From the NCBI GenBank assembly GCA_905221605.1, contig CAJNDS010002371.1, positions 36,915 to 100,914 of the forward strand: a stretch of 64,000 bases of DNA, in the 5' to 3' direction. Of this stretch, positions 10,793-22,534 are shown piece by piece. This DNA comes from Symbiodinium natans. Its lineage: Eukaryota > Sar > Dinophyceae > Suessiales > Symbiodiniaceae. A program made the translations under genes and the position numbers. A model generated the notes under the pieces. It worked only from the letters and a program-made list of their open reading frames with translations. It did not search any database and was not told where the DNA came from. Each line of letters begins with the position of its first letter. Positions within the stretch are counted from its first letter, which is position 1.

Positions 10793-12770
10793 TCAAGGCC
10801 TCAGAGAGTCAAATGGAGAGCACAGAGCATAGAGCGCCTTTTGCGCACATGGCCTTCCCATGTCCTCATGGCCTTCCCTGATCTTTCCTTTTGGTCGGGC
10901 TACTGCTATGCCAGAGTTTGCCGCATCCGCCTCCGCTTTGGCCCTTGCATCGCCTAAGTTTGGCCATGGCGAGCCATGTCGCACGAGGTCCATCAAGGTC
11001 TGCTCATGTCTACGTCTACTTCGTATTGCCCAAGATGGGTTGGATCACAACCAAGACAACAGGGGATTGCGGGATTACGGGACACCACAGGAGTGCAGCT
11101 CAGCTTCTGGATGCCTTAGCTGCCTCGGTCGAAGCCGAACGATCCCAGTACTCTTCCAACCCTTCCAAGTGCGAACGTAAAGTGGTCAGAGGTTGCTTGG
11201 TGCATTTTGGCGTGTTGACTCAAAGATTTTGGGAGGCCTCCCTGTTTTGGAGGCGCTGTCTGCTGTTAACTGCGTTGAATCGTCCTCTGGCGAACCTCTC
11301 AGCCTGAATTTGAAGCAGCCACCGAACGAACGGCTTCACTTGTACAAGTGGGACATGGATTCGTGCGGCTTCGGAGATGTCGATCTGTTTCAAGCGGTGT
11401 TCCAGCCAAGGCAATCAACGTAACAAAAGATGGCAGTCTACGAGTGTACGGAACCCGCTGTCGATCAAGGAAGCTAATCTCTGTCTCTGCTTCCGGCAGG
11501 AGGCAGACTTCGGCTTTCCCGGTTTCGGAGGAGGTGGGGCTACCTGGGCGACTCAAAGTTGCTGAGGGGCATCTTGCTGGCAAAAATTAATTTGCAGAGA
11601 ACCCCAGCATGTCTGAGCCTTGGACAGGCTTCTTCGGAACTCCTGCTCGCCGTGCACACAAATTGAGCACGCGTCGAGCTTCGCTGCTTCAAGCTCGCAA
11701 GAGATCGTGCCTGGCATCCCAGCAGCAGGAGTCTGCTGGACCTGCACCTCATTTTTGCCAACATTTACAGACTTTCATCTTGACACCACGGGACGCTGTG
11801 GACAAAAAACACAGCTGATCCCAGCTTGAGGGTCGCACTTTCCTCTCGAGGCTTTTTGTCCAGCCACTAGAGTCGTCGCCCCTGGGCTCCACAAGTCATG
11901 CAGCAGCCAAAGACAAGGACGACGCCACGTGCAGACTGAGAAGCAGAAGCCCATCGCCAGCGGCCGGCCATCCCAAACCACACCAGCGTCATCCGGCCCC
12001 CAAATGATTCTCTGCGCTTCGGCGGAGACCTCGCAACAGATGCACAGCAAAAAGCAGGCTGCGGTTGGCATCAAAGCCTCTGCTCAGTCTCCAACCGGTC
12101 TGCCCAAGACAGCAGGCCTGCACACCATGGCTCGCGGGCCCGGACAATGCCGACGTAATAGTTGCGGCTTGAGAAGCAAAGGCAGCGTGGAGTAGAGTGC
12201 GGGGCTCTCGAAAACTGCAGTTCTTGGCTGAGGAGGATGAAGAAGCGCAAACTTTTCTGCTTTTCGTCCCTACGTCCCTCTGTTACCCCTATACCTACGC
12301 CCGCCTCTGATCGCCTCTGCACCAGGCATCTGGCTTTGCCAGGCCACGGCAAAAGACAACTCGAGCTCCGAGCTGGTCCAAGCTCGTCCCCAAGATCACG
12401 CTTGACTCCGCTTGCTTCAGTCACTTCAGCTGCAAACCCCGTTTATACAACCGAGCGGATCCGGGAGGATCAGCCTGGAGGAAGCGCTGGAGGCCCGACA
12501 CAGGAGTGAAACAAAGCTGTCAAGCGCTCGTATGCATGGGTTGCGACCTGGCGCACATGCATCTGCTCCAGACGGTTAGAAAGGCATCTGCGGGCCGATC
12601 CGCTGGTGCCGAAGGTTGCTAAGCCCACAACTGCGAGCGTGTCATCATCGAGACCTTGCAACTTCAAAGACTCGAAAAACTTTGGGCGCCCTGTCTGAAC
12701 AACATTCAACACATTCAACACATTCAACACATTCAACACATTCAACACATTCAACATGTTCAAAACGTTC
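10793..12770 (-). CDS. Unidentified coding exons
   Basis: Minus-strand segments with protein-like composition, not assignable to a family. About 10855-10960 reads DARAKAEADAANSGIAVARP and GKIREGHEDM, preceded by an AG|G acceptor. About 11125-11170 reads LEEYWDRSASTE and ends at GAG|GC, a possible GC donor. About 11560-11760 reads QVQQTPAAGMPGTISCELEA and DACSICVHGEQEFRRSLSK. About 12470-12700 reads FFESLKLQGLDDDTLAVVGL and NRLEQMHVRQVATHAYERL, following the 9-bp repeat at 12701-12756. They may be upstream exons of the EF-hand gene or a separate gene. Phase joins were not resolved. Confidence 0.35.
12701..12756. repeat. 9-bp tandem repeat (ACATTCAAC)n
   Basis: About six near-perfect copies of ACATTCAAC. 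On the minus strand it reads as a run of VLN codons, but it probably belongs to the intron side of the adjacent exon. Confidence 0.9.
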
Positions 12771-13949
12771 AAAAAGCAGTATTCACATCCCAGGCATGCC
12801 TCGACAGTACGTCATTAGCGGATGGATAGATGCTCCCAATTCTCCACTTGAGTGCCCGCAGATGCTGGCCCCAAAACGATCAACGAGTGCGGATTATCTG
12901 GTTCTTGCTCGACACTGCTCAACCCTGTACAACGGCACTCACCATGGCTCAAGTATTGAACGGACCTTATCCGTTTCATGCGCTGGGCACCGCGCGTAGT
13001 TGCGGTTTCGAGCTGGGCTTGCTTCGTTGGATCGTGCCATCCACGCATTGGTGTTCTCCTGATGGACTTGTCAGGCATTGCCAAGCTCTGTCAGCTAGGG
13101 CTGAAGCAGGGAAGCTTCAAGAAGGTCATGCAAGACGTTTTCACCTTTAGTTACTGGATGCATACGGAGGTTCACTCCCTGCTAGTATGGCTAGGATGGC
13201 TATGTATACTGCTTGGAAACATTCCCAAGAGGAATAAGACGGAGACAAAGAGCAGGGTTGCATCCCACGATCTACTCAGACAAGTGAGGAGGAAGACAAC
13301 CTTGGGCAAGTGGAGCAGACGTGAGGAGAGGGCCTTGGTCAAGGACCTTGCTTGTGGCTGTGAGCAACACAGCTTCGCACCTTGCTACCGCCTTTCTCAG
13401 GCCGCATGGCTTCTGACATACAGGGAGTGGTAGGGTAGCTTCGAAGATTCGCGCGCTGCTCGTGCACTCTAGAATCTCCAGAACTCTCAGACACTCAGCC
13501 CTGAGCCTTGAAGGCATGCTTTGGGCTGTCTCGCGGGAGAAGCTCTGGCCTGGCACACCCCAAGCGGTACCGATCTGATCCGAGGAAGCGTAGCAAGCTC
13601 ATGTACACTCAAACGCATCGAGTCTGCATCCGTGCTGTAGAGGCTGTCGCTTCACATGCGCGCCACATACAGAAATTACCGTTCAAGGCCCCTGCAGCTT
13701 CCCGGGCTTTCGCATGGAGTTCCTCGGCCACAGGCTATCAGAGGCCATGAAACACCGCAGGCCAAACAACGCTTCTTGAGGGCCAGGCCAATGGGTCTGG
13801 TTCCGTAGGCCAAGCAGCATTGGGTCTTGAAGCTTTCCGACACCTTATGCTACAAACTCACTGCAGAGCCCAGGTCTGCCTCGCACTTTGCACCAAGCGG
13901 CTGCTTTGTGTTCCCAGCGCAGGACTGAAATTGCATGGTACCTGATCTG

Positions 13950-14510
13950 GGACTGCAGTGTCGATTTCACTGTCGAACTAGAACAGAACTGCTGCATGCC
14001 TCCTTGGGACGTGGAGGAACTGCATCCCTGAGCGTGCGAAGAACATATCAACAGCTTGTGCCGCAGCACGAAGTTGGGGCTGCTCGGGGTCCGGCTCCGC
14101 AACTCGCTGGCCCTTCAAGCGCGCTGCTTCCTTCATCCTGGGACACTCATTTGCCATCATATGCAATACTGACGCCGCCGTGCTACCAACGTGTCCGGGA
14201 ATGAGTGCTCGACAGCTCGTCTCGAGTCTTCTGTCGGACTTTCTGGATTTGGATCTGGCGCATGCAGAGCACGTCCGATCCATGCTTGGCAAGCTTGCAT
14301 TTAAGGTCCAGGGCGCTAATCTGGACCCCTATCTTCTTCTAGCACTCATGTCCCACTGCGGTGGCTCCTGGTAGTACTCATCTGGCTCAGGTCCTGCATG
14401 GCCAGGAAGAACAGGAAGAATAGGAAGAATAGGAAGAGTAGGAAGAAGATTTGCGAATTTGAGAATCTCGCCCTGCAGCTTCGGGCAGTACTGCCCGATT
14501 GGGGAAGGAT
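13950..14510 (-). CDS. Unidentified helical protein, three exon-like segments
   Basis: About 14360-14510 reads PIGQYCPKLQGEILKFANLL, a short LPILPILPVLP run made by a TTCCTATTC repeat, and GPEPDEYYQEPPQWDMS. About 14195-14325 reads ISALDLKCKLAKHGSDVLCM and QIQKVRQKTRDELSS. About 14020-14150 reads MKEAARLKGQRVAEPDPEQP and LRAAAQAVDMFFARSGMQ. All lie on the minus strand and look like soluble helices. No family recognised. Confidence 0.38.
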
Positions 14511-15302
14511 TCGTGATGGTCGCGATGCGGATATACGCTGCCTCAGTTGGCTTTGCTAGTCTTTGCTAGCCACACAGTTCTTGTTAGATTCTGTGCTTCG
14601 TCTCTTAGGCCCGCACGCGGTCCGACAAATCCTGCACTAGGAAGGCTTAGGGATGTTTAGGGTTTCTGGCCACGGCATGATGAACACGAGGGACGAAAAC
14701 AGCGAAGGGACAGCTACCCTCGTTACCCCATTGAGATGCTTGCGGGCAACAAACTTTGCCGACGCTCCCTTTACGTGACCTGGCTTGGCTTGGCTCGAAG
14801 GTGGAGACTGAAAGTTGCCAGGAAAGTCACTTCATACTTGAGGGCTTAAGGACCCTGGGGGGGTATGTGGGGAGTACTTTGGAGGACTATTGTTCAAGGT
14901 ACACATACAGGGGTACAGGTGCTGCCCCGAGTTCCTCCACTTTCTATCTGACATGTTGGCACAGTACATTTCGGGCCTGCTTCTGGCCCCAGGCGGCAAG
15001 CACACACTGGCCCAACCAGGGTTCCGCAACTTAAGATGCCAGTAGCTCGGTGCGATGAAAACAGCATATCGAAGTATATACAGTATCTCAAGTGCACAGT
15101 TTAGCTCCGCAGGTCCTTGGTCTTGTACCGAGCCCAGAAAAGGCGCTCCGTCTGGTTGTGGATACTTGGCGCTGGGAAGGGCTGCACAAACTCCAAGTCA
15201 GACAACACAAGGTAGGCGAGGAGTCGCTAGCAGCTGCAGACTGAACTTTGGTTGAATGCATTGCATGCTGAGCGTGACTAGCTGTGCGGCGCAAGTGTCT
15301 GT

Positions 15303-15600
15303 CTAATTCAGGAGTTTGTTCCACCGCTCATGCTCGTTGCAGAACCGCAACTGTTGAAGCATCGGCTCGGGAGCGAACTCTCGCGTGGTCTTCCTCATCT
15401 CCTCTCTCAGCCCGTCCTGTGAAGCTTCATCCGCATGCACGAAAGGTGAAAGCTTATATGGAGCAGCCGATTCACTTCGCATGTATCACAAGCTCTGTGT
15501 CACCGGGCATTGTCGCGCTTGAGCAAGGCAATTTGCTGACGAACCTCTTGGAGGTTGGCCTGAACAAGTCTCTGAAACTCAGTAGACTCCAGTCGACTCC
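15303..15600 (-). CDS. C-terminal coiled-coil exons of an unknown gene
   Basis: The last exon, 15303-15416 (38 codons), starts at an AG|G acceptor and reads DGLREEMRKTTREFAPEPML and FCNEHERWNKLLN before a TAG. The exon above it (about 15508-15590) reads FQRLVQANLQEVRQQIALL then KRDN. Joining AAT|GCC (a GC donor) to the GAC at 15416 keeps the frame. Heptad-like charge pattern suggests a coiled coil. No family recognised. Confidence 0.45.
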
Positions 15601-16228
15601 ATGCATTCTTGCCTCATGCTCACCAGTAGAGGGATACGCCGGAGCAAAGTAGCCCGCCGCCATTCAGGAGCACGTCTCCAGTTGAGGTCGTACTAGCTGG
15701 CTAAGTCGAAGATTCACTTCCGGCTGCAAGCTGCTGAGCAGCACTTGCTAAAAAGGAGACGGTACACCATCATCCATCAGCGATGGTACCAGTGACAATA
15801 CACAACTTCCGAACTACAACTGCAGCTTGACAGGACAGGCCAGGGTCAATATGAATTCGAACGGCCACTTTGATCGCCGGTTCAGGACAACACCTGCAAC
15901 CCACTGCAACTCAACGTTCTCTCACTGCTGGAGCAGCAATCCAGGCAGAAAATCGGCTGTGCAATTGCCTGATCTTTGTGCAGGTACTGCTTGCCTTAAA
16001 CAGTTGTAAAGCAAGCATACTATCTGCAAGTATTACCCTCAAGTATCCGCATCTGTCAAAACGTGCGGCCGTCACGAGTACAAGTCCTTGGACCTACGAA
16101 GTCCGGTGAGAAACCGCAATACACACTTTCGTTCGTTCTCACTTGACGCTGAAGTCACTCGTGTGGTCGCTCTTAACATACCTGTACGCGACGCACTCTT
16201 CTATCTTCAGACATGAAGCAAATTGCAG

Positions 16229-17139
16229 TCAGAGGCACTCCATCATGAGCTGCATGACTTCATTCTCTTTCAAGAGCTCCTCTGGCACTTGCACCTGCGA
16301 GGTCAAACACCGTGGAAGAAAATTGCTTGAGAACTGAATGGCGCCCTGTCCAGACCTGCTTTGTAAACCACTTGAAGAGGTCCGGGTTCTCAAGTTCAAG
16401 GACCTGGCGTGCAAGCGAAGACAAGCTGTTAGGCTGTTGTTGTGCAGCGTGGCCCTGTGCGACCCTCGTGTTTTTGATTGCATTTTCGTGCCTCCTCTAG
16501 CAGATCCAACTTGTCGTTGTCAAAGTCTGCAATGTGCCTGGCTTTCGTGCCACTGACTACGTGCAGCGACTACAGGCCACAGCCATCCATGATCCCAGCA
16601 TCAGGGCATACAGGAGCCATCAATGGCGAGAATCAGCGACTTCGAGGAGGGTACCGAATCGTGAAGGACAAACAAAAACCGCACCAAAAGCAAGCTGCAC
16701 CGACGAAACAACCATGGCGTGACAGTAGTTTTGAGCACGTCTCCACCAGCAAAGGCCGTTCGCACATGCTTCCCAACAGACCAAAGGTCACTGTTCCGGG
16801 CCGTTCGGCTTCACCTCCTGCCTTTTTGTGTTTTCGACTTTTTCGAGTGTCCATCTCAATCTCTATCCATGTATCAGGGCAGTCCATGTCTGGACCCTCG
16901 TGCAACTGAACGCAACTCATTAACTCGTGGCGGCGCAGCTTCTCTACGAAGGTTCCCATGAGCACATCCAGCTCGAGCCAGCCGCGGCTTTTGGCGCGCC
17001 AGGTGAGCCTAATTGCCATCTGTTGCTCTTTCGAGGAAGGGAGGCTTTCCGACTTCGCGATATGCGCAAGCTGATGTACACAGGTACTTCCAAGCTGGGC
17101 AGAAAACCTCTTTCTGCGCTTCAGCAGCTCCAAGTCATC
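16229..17139 (-). CDS. SDHAF2: Succinate dehydrogenase assembly factor 2 (SdhE/Sdh5 family)
   Basis: Mitochondrial factor that promotes FAD attachment to the flavoprotein subunit of complex II. Five exons join without frame conflict. 17108-17139 reads DDLELLKRRK. 16917-17008 reads LTWRAKSRGWLELDVLMGTF and VEKLRRHELM. 16492-16526 reads FDNDKLDLLEE. 16356-16403 reads VLELENPDLFKWFTKQ. 16229-16294 reads VQVPEELLKENEVMQLMMEC and the stop. The family hallmark is the R-G-x-x-E-L/N-D core, here RGWLELD, followed by an aspartate/tryptophan segment (DLFKW) and the terminal ENEVM helix. Introns 16404-16491 (GC-AG), 16295-16355, 16527-16916 and 17009-17107 (GT-AG). The N-terminal targeting part upstream of 17139 was not identified. 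Confidence 0.87.
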
Positions 17140-17557
17140 CTTGGACGTCTAGGCTTCTTTGCATCGTCCAGACTATGAAATCAAGGCATCTGCAGATTTC
17201 AGTCTGTGAGCGAAAGCTTACTCTTAGCCTCTTAGCTCCAGACAGAGGAAGAGGCTGCCTCGCAGGGCTAGATGACCTAGTGAGCTACCAGCATGGACCA
17301 ACTTGAGCGGAACGAAGAAGCACCATTTTTTCCGCTGGGTATCGTAGACCTGCCTACTCCTCCCACCCCCTTCCCTCCCCCCTTCACTCCCCCTCCCCCA
17401 CCGTCGGCGACTCCCCCCTATACCTCCGAAGATCTAGTTTTCCTGGAAGTGGCAACCTGCGAAATGGTTTGAATCAACGGATTCTGGCTCACGGCCAGGT
17501 GGAATACATGAAATCCTAGAATCACACTGCCGCACAACCTTCTTCGATCTGAGTCTG

Positions 17558-18265
17558 CTACGACCTGCCTTTGCAGACAAGCTGAGCCTTCGGCGTTGAA
17601 GTTTCGGGCGGGAGCAATGCGAAAGGCCTGTGTTGTGGCGCTATGGACAAGGGATCGAAGACACCAGATGCACTACTAGAGACTCGCCTGACACTGTGTC
17701 CCTGCTTGGACAATCGGGATACCGCAACCTCGCAAAAGACTTTGAGAATGTCGAACTTGCCCAGCCAGTACCCACCCGATTTAGCAACACAGTTGCCTTT
17801 GTGCGAGGGACGTAGCCTCAGCGTGCTCGAAGTCAAACCTGTCAAGTGAACCAACCAGATGGGACAGAAGGGGAGAGTCACGAATCGGCACATGACATGC
17901 CCGTGGCCCTCCACCCACATCCATCCACAACGTTGCCAAGGCTGCCCTGAGTCTTTAAGCCCCTTCACAGTGGACCTGCACGGCCGAGCAGACCACAGAG
18001 CCGCAGAGCTGCCATCTTCCTCGGAGTCGTGCTTGGATTCATGCCTACGCCTCCTCGATGGGAGTCCGAAAAGTTCATTTGTAAGCTGCATTGGATCACT
18101 TGCACCGTGTGCTTCGAGACTCTGAGTGCGCCGCACGAAGGATCTGCTAGGGAGCCCTACCCCAAGATCCAGAATGCAGCAGCCACCGCAAGACACAAGC
18201 TCAGAAATAATCAGGTCTTGTAGGAGATTGTGCAGACCCTCACGAAGACGCAAACAAATCACCAC
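17558..18265 (-). CDS. Uncharacterised open frame
   Basis: A 235-codon minus-strand frame without stops. Its middle part is protein-like (LEAHGASDPMQLTNELFGLP, then SRRRRHESKHDSEEDGSSAA) and a second part near 17690-17790 reads GGYWLGKFDILKVFCEVAVS. It lies directly upstream of the SDHAF2 exons and could hold upstream exons of that gene or another gene. No family recognised; the length alone is only weak evidence in DNA of this base composition. Confidence 0.22.
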   Translation of the reverse strand: MVICLRLREGLHNLLQDLIISELVSCGGCCILDLGVGLPSRSFVRRTQSLEAHGASDPMQLTNELFGLPSRRRRHESKHDSEEDGSSAALWSARPCRSTVKGLKDSGQPWQRCGWMWVEGHGHVMCRFVTLPFCPIWLVHLTGLTSSTLRLRPSHKGNCVAKSGGYWLGKFDILKVFCEVAVSRLSKQGHSVRRVSSSASGVFDPLSIAPQHRPFALLPPETSTPKAQLVCKGRS

Positions 18266-18269
18266 TTCG

Positions 18270-20615
18270 AACCTCCCTGGCCTACATAGTCAGGCAACAA
18301 TTCGGCACAGTTGCCCGCCTGACTGAGGCAATGTTCCGCTACAGTTGGCCGTAGTAGTTAAGGCAAAATTTCGGCACGGTTGCCAGCCTGAGCCTCCGAA
18401 TTTTATACTGCCTGGTCTGCTGAGTGTTGTACTGCCTCACAGCTGTCCTACCCGCTGCCCTGAGCACGTCGTATCACATGATGCGTGCCACTTTGTACTT
18501 AAAATCTAGCTACCACTTGTCGGGGGGAAACTACTCCGATCATCCCCTCCCTACCACTACCTGCTGTGGCAGCCGTCCTGCTCTCCGCGGAATTCTCTGA
18601 TGGGCACTCTCGGGATACTCAGCTGGACTCTTCTCCAAGGATACTCGGCGATATATGCCGGGACTCTCCGCAGGCTTCTTTGAGGGCGGGCACCCCAGGG
18701 ACCAAGCCGAGGAGGCCAGGAGAATGCTAGACTTCAACGCGAAAGCGACCCCACAGCGAGGGTGGGCGAAAAACGACCCCTTTTTTTCGCTGTGGCTTGG
18801 CCAACTCATGCGATCGCACGGGTGCCATTCGGCAGCTCAGGCCTCGGTTGAGCATGCACATCTCGAAGCAGCCTTCAGGCAATGAAAAACCAATGAATAG
18901 AGGTGTCCAATCACGTGCTCAATGTCTACATTCCGACTGGGGTCCCGGCGATTTCTGAAAAGTAGGTGCCAGGTGACAGTTAAAAACATGCAATAATGCC
19001 ACCTGCACCTATGCTGTCGCATACTGTTTCGCAATTTGAGTTCTCACAAGTAAACCTACTCATAGCAAATCGCATCTTGTAGTTGGCCTTTTGTAGCCTT
19101 TACGAAAATGAACTTGCCTGTCTACAATTGTCTTGGCCTGTATTGGCCTCCTGCACATAGGCCTTAGAGTCTTCGGGTTCCATACTAATCTGCCATGAAA
19201 CTGGAGCTTCTACTTTAGAGGCAACATGGCTCAAACGTGTCAGCCGCATGCATCCCTCTCACTTCAAAGTGGATAGCCCATCACTCGCAGGCGATGATAC
19301 ACCTCCAACCACATGGCAGATAGCGGACCCTCATGCACATGAAGGCGCGACACTCCGAGCAACCCAGCATCCTGCCTGCACGTGTCTGCATGGCCTTGCA
19401 ACACATGGAACGGACGAGTCACATGTAGCTGGCCGAGAAGCGTCACAACAGTTAAGCAACAAAAAGCGTTGCCGCAATTTTTCCCATTTTCTACAGAGCA
19501 AGCCACTTGCCAAAGAGCGCCATGAACATGCACAGGTATTAGGCACACGAGCATCGCAAATCAGTATGGATGCACCTGCAATGCTTGAAACTGCTGAGAA
19601 ACTGACCCATTCAAGTGCATCCGAGAGAGCATCCGAGAGAGCATCCGAGAGCATCCAGCAGTTTCGCTTCTGTTAAGTTGGTGCCTTACGGAGCAGCCTG
19701 TTCCTGCCCGATATGCTCCTGTGCAAGGTTGGGCTTCGGTCTGTGTTGAAGGGCAAGATTCGGCCTGTGCGACTGGCAGGCTGTAGTCTGTAGGTCCTGG
19801 GCCCTGATTCTACAAGTAGGGCCGCTGTTCTCACCTGCCTCGTCGACTTGCCCTGGCAGCGAGCCCTCCTGGCAAATACGGCAGTCTGCGTAGCGAGCGC
19901 AATCGCACGCTGGACGTGCCATCAGAATTGCCACATTGCGGAAGGCCAGCCAGGCATGACCGGCCTGGCTGGATACAAGGTTCGGCCGATTGGCGATGGT
20001 CACTTGCACCTGTAGCTACACGAAGATTTGCCAGGTGATCTCTTCTGTACACGAGCGCCATAGCACCACATGGCGACAGTAAAGGACTTGCCTGATCCTG
20101 CCGAAAGGATTTCTTTGTCGCCGTTTGACCTGGCACACATATGCACGCAGTATGGTTGGTTGCTAGTGGACTGACGACCTCACACACACAGCAGATCTGC
20201 CAGCCTTCTTTGGTGTCTGCAGTTCCAATCGACCCCCTGGCTGCTGAACAAGGTCAGATTGCAAGGATCTGCCAATTGTCCAGAGTTGCTGAAACTGCCT
20301 GAGGACTACATGTCTCATCAGGGATCACGCATCACAGTGCAAACATGAGTGCCTCGACGATCGCAGGGACCTTCTCCGCGTTGCTCCAGTAAGGATAGGA
20401 TGTTTCTCAGTGTGAGAACGCTGAGTCACTTCGTGTGTCGCTTCATGTCGCTTCCTGTCGCTTCATGTCACCGACTTTGCGCTGCTCGAAGCCTTTGAAA
20501 CCGCTTAGGGCAGCGCCTTCCAATAACGAGCATGATCACGCAGGTGGTCCAATGGTACCTAGTGCCCAAGAATGGAAGATCTTGAGTCCGGGACGAATGG
20601 CCAGTGGGCTGAAGG
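18270..20615. other. No gene recognised
   Basis: No convincing exon on either strand. Two imperfect direct copies of TTCGGCACRGTTGCC followed by GCCTGA sit about 67 bp apart (18301 and 18368). A 12-bp GCATCCGAGAGA motif is repeated three times near 19617-19650. The 142-codon plus-strand frame at 19248-19676 has no protein features. Confidence 0.5.
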
Positions 20616-20621
20616 CTTAAA

Positions 20622-21240
20622 TTAGCTCAGGCTGCGACCGACAAAAGATGCCCGCTGGAGGTACCATACGCCAACTGACAGCACGTAGATGAGAAGACCC
20701 AAGCCAAATATGACTGTGAAAACTCTCAAAAGTCAAGGCTCGCATGCCGTCGTGCCACCTCTGCCAGGGTGTGAAGTGTGTCGTACAGAGGAATTGCGAG
20801 CCTCGGAGGTCAAATTTCACAGCTGACAGGCGCTCGACCCTCGCAGCAAGAGGACAACCACACGCACCCGCGCGCGCACGCGCGCGCGCGCAACCGGCTA
20901 CAGTAGGGGCATGGCACTTCTGCCAAACCACGCAGCCACTGCGGAGCATTTATGCCGACCTCCGGGCAATGCAACGACTTGTAATGCAAAGTATGGCAAG
21001 CCGCACCAGATGTGATTGCGTCACTATCGGAACTGGCTTGGACGATGTCATTTGAGGTCGAAAGCCTCGCGATCGTCGCGAGCCAGCTCCACCCACGCAA
21101 GGTGCCTGATGCGAAAAACACAGGCGGGGTCGAACTGCCCGTTTTACAGGGCACTTTCAGGCGGCTTGTTTTGGCTCTTGGGCACACAGCCACTTTTGCA
21201 AACCATGGCCAACTCCGGCTCAAAAATGCTGCAAACAACT
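20622..21240 (-). CDS. 3' exons of a membrane protein
   Basis: The last exon, 20622-20724, reads VFTVIFGLGLLIYVLSVGVW and ends with a short tail before TAA at 20622-20624: one membrane helix and a cytosolic end, so the protein finishes in or on a membrane. Upstream minus-strand pieces look coding: ELAMVCKSGCVPKSQNKPPE near 21160-21225 and WVELARDDREAFDLK near 21055-21110. The family is not recognised and the joins between pieces were not solved. A short alternating GCGCGC tract lies near 20872-20890. Confidence 0.4.
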
Positions 21241-21476
21241 CGTAGACACAAAATAGTCAGCTCAGGATGCGTTCAACTGTTCCAGAGGCTTGTGTTCCCC
21301 CACAAAGATTTTGCATACAGCATTCTAAAATTCTAAAGTTGCTGATGCCTCAGATGTCCCGCTTCCCCAAGTCGTTTGAGAAATGAAGCAAGTGCAAAGG
21401 GCGCTGCCCAGGGTGCTGTCCAGGGCGAAAGCAGGGAAACGTTCACCGGTGGACGCAAGCAATTTGTCGAAGGACG

Positions 21477-22170
21477 CTAGCTGCTACAGAGGAGGACGTG
21501 AAGTGAGAATTGATCACGACCTACCACTGGGGGCCCCCACTGCTTTTGAGGCAAGGCCAAGAATGCCAGATCTGCTGCTGCCAGCACCTCAACCAAAAAG
21601 AATAAAGCGCCGGAAAAAAAACTGAGGGAAGGGGCGCCAAGGCCAGCGACGGCTTCTAAGGATTCTGCCAATCCGGACAGAAGCAGGCGCCGTTCCCTCG
21701 CAGCGGCCAAGGCTTCCTCAAGTTCCTTCCGACATAAAAAACCCACTTTCCAGAACAGCTCTCACCTGAGATTTCTTCGGGCCTTTTTGTCAGCCGCGTT
21801 TTTGCTTGTACTCGCTGTGCACCCGTCCTCTTGCGAGAGGCCCTCGAGCTTCTCTAGGTTGAATGGCATGGGGCTCTCATCCGCTTCCAACCTGTTTAGA
21901 CAGGCGCATCCACGGTGCAAGAAGTGTCTGAGAAAGTGCTAAAAAAGTGCTAAATTTGAAAACAACCTCCGCAGTGATCCCGCGAAGCACCAAAACCATG
22001 CCAGCTCCGCAGCATCCGCACGCGCTTCAGATCCTGCAAGCGGCTTTCAGCCGAAAGTGCATTCACACGGACTCTGACGTCAGCTGCAGATCCTCCAAAG
22101 CAGACGGCGGGCGTGCTCGATATTGCAGTCTTCGAACGAGCCTTGCCAAGAACACTCCCTGCACCGGCTG
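21477..22170 (-). CDS. Possible exons of unknown gene
   Basis: Near 21640-21740 the minus strand reads KELEEALAAARERRLLLSGL, and near 22066-22165 it reads VFLARLVRRLQYRARPPSAL then EDLQLTSESV and a stop, after a CAG|G acceptor. The two could be ends of different genes. The plus strand is also open at 21383-21625 and its basic tail PKRIKRRKKN is equally protein-like, so the strand is not certain for the first piece. Confidence 0.25.
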
Positions 22171-22355
22171 ATGGCTGGCGTCACAGCTTGCGGAGCGCTG
22201 GGGGCAGGGCTTCCACAATGCATTTGGATCCTCAGCAGCGCTGCCTCGTGATGATGGACGCCCGGATGTTGTTCCGATGCCTGAAAAGGGAGACTCTGCA
22301 GATCAGAGTTCGATTGTCTGCATTCAGAACCGTTCAAAAACGGAACGGAGCAGGA

Positions 22356-22377
22356 GAGAAAGAGAGAGAGAGAGAGG

Positions 22378-22417
<40 letters not shown>

Positions 22418-22532
22418 GAGAAAGAGAGAAAGAGAGAGAGAGAGAGAGAGCGAGAGAGAGCGAGAGAGAGAGATAGAGAAACAAAACATAAAAATCAAAT
22501 AAAACAAAAAAAGCCAGAGAGAGAGAGAGGGA
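22356..22532. repeat. GA-rich microsatellite
   Basis: A long purine tract of (GA)n with A and C interruptions. It creates long but meaningless Leu/Ser or Arg/Glu frames on both strands. Confidence 0.95.
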
Positions 22533-22534
22533 GG

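Noticed and set aside
12978-13433. 151-codon plus-strand frame with hydrophobic segments
   Set aside because: Moderately protein-like, but with no splice signals, no family and the wrong strand for this array; not strong enough to list as a gene.
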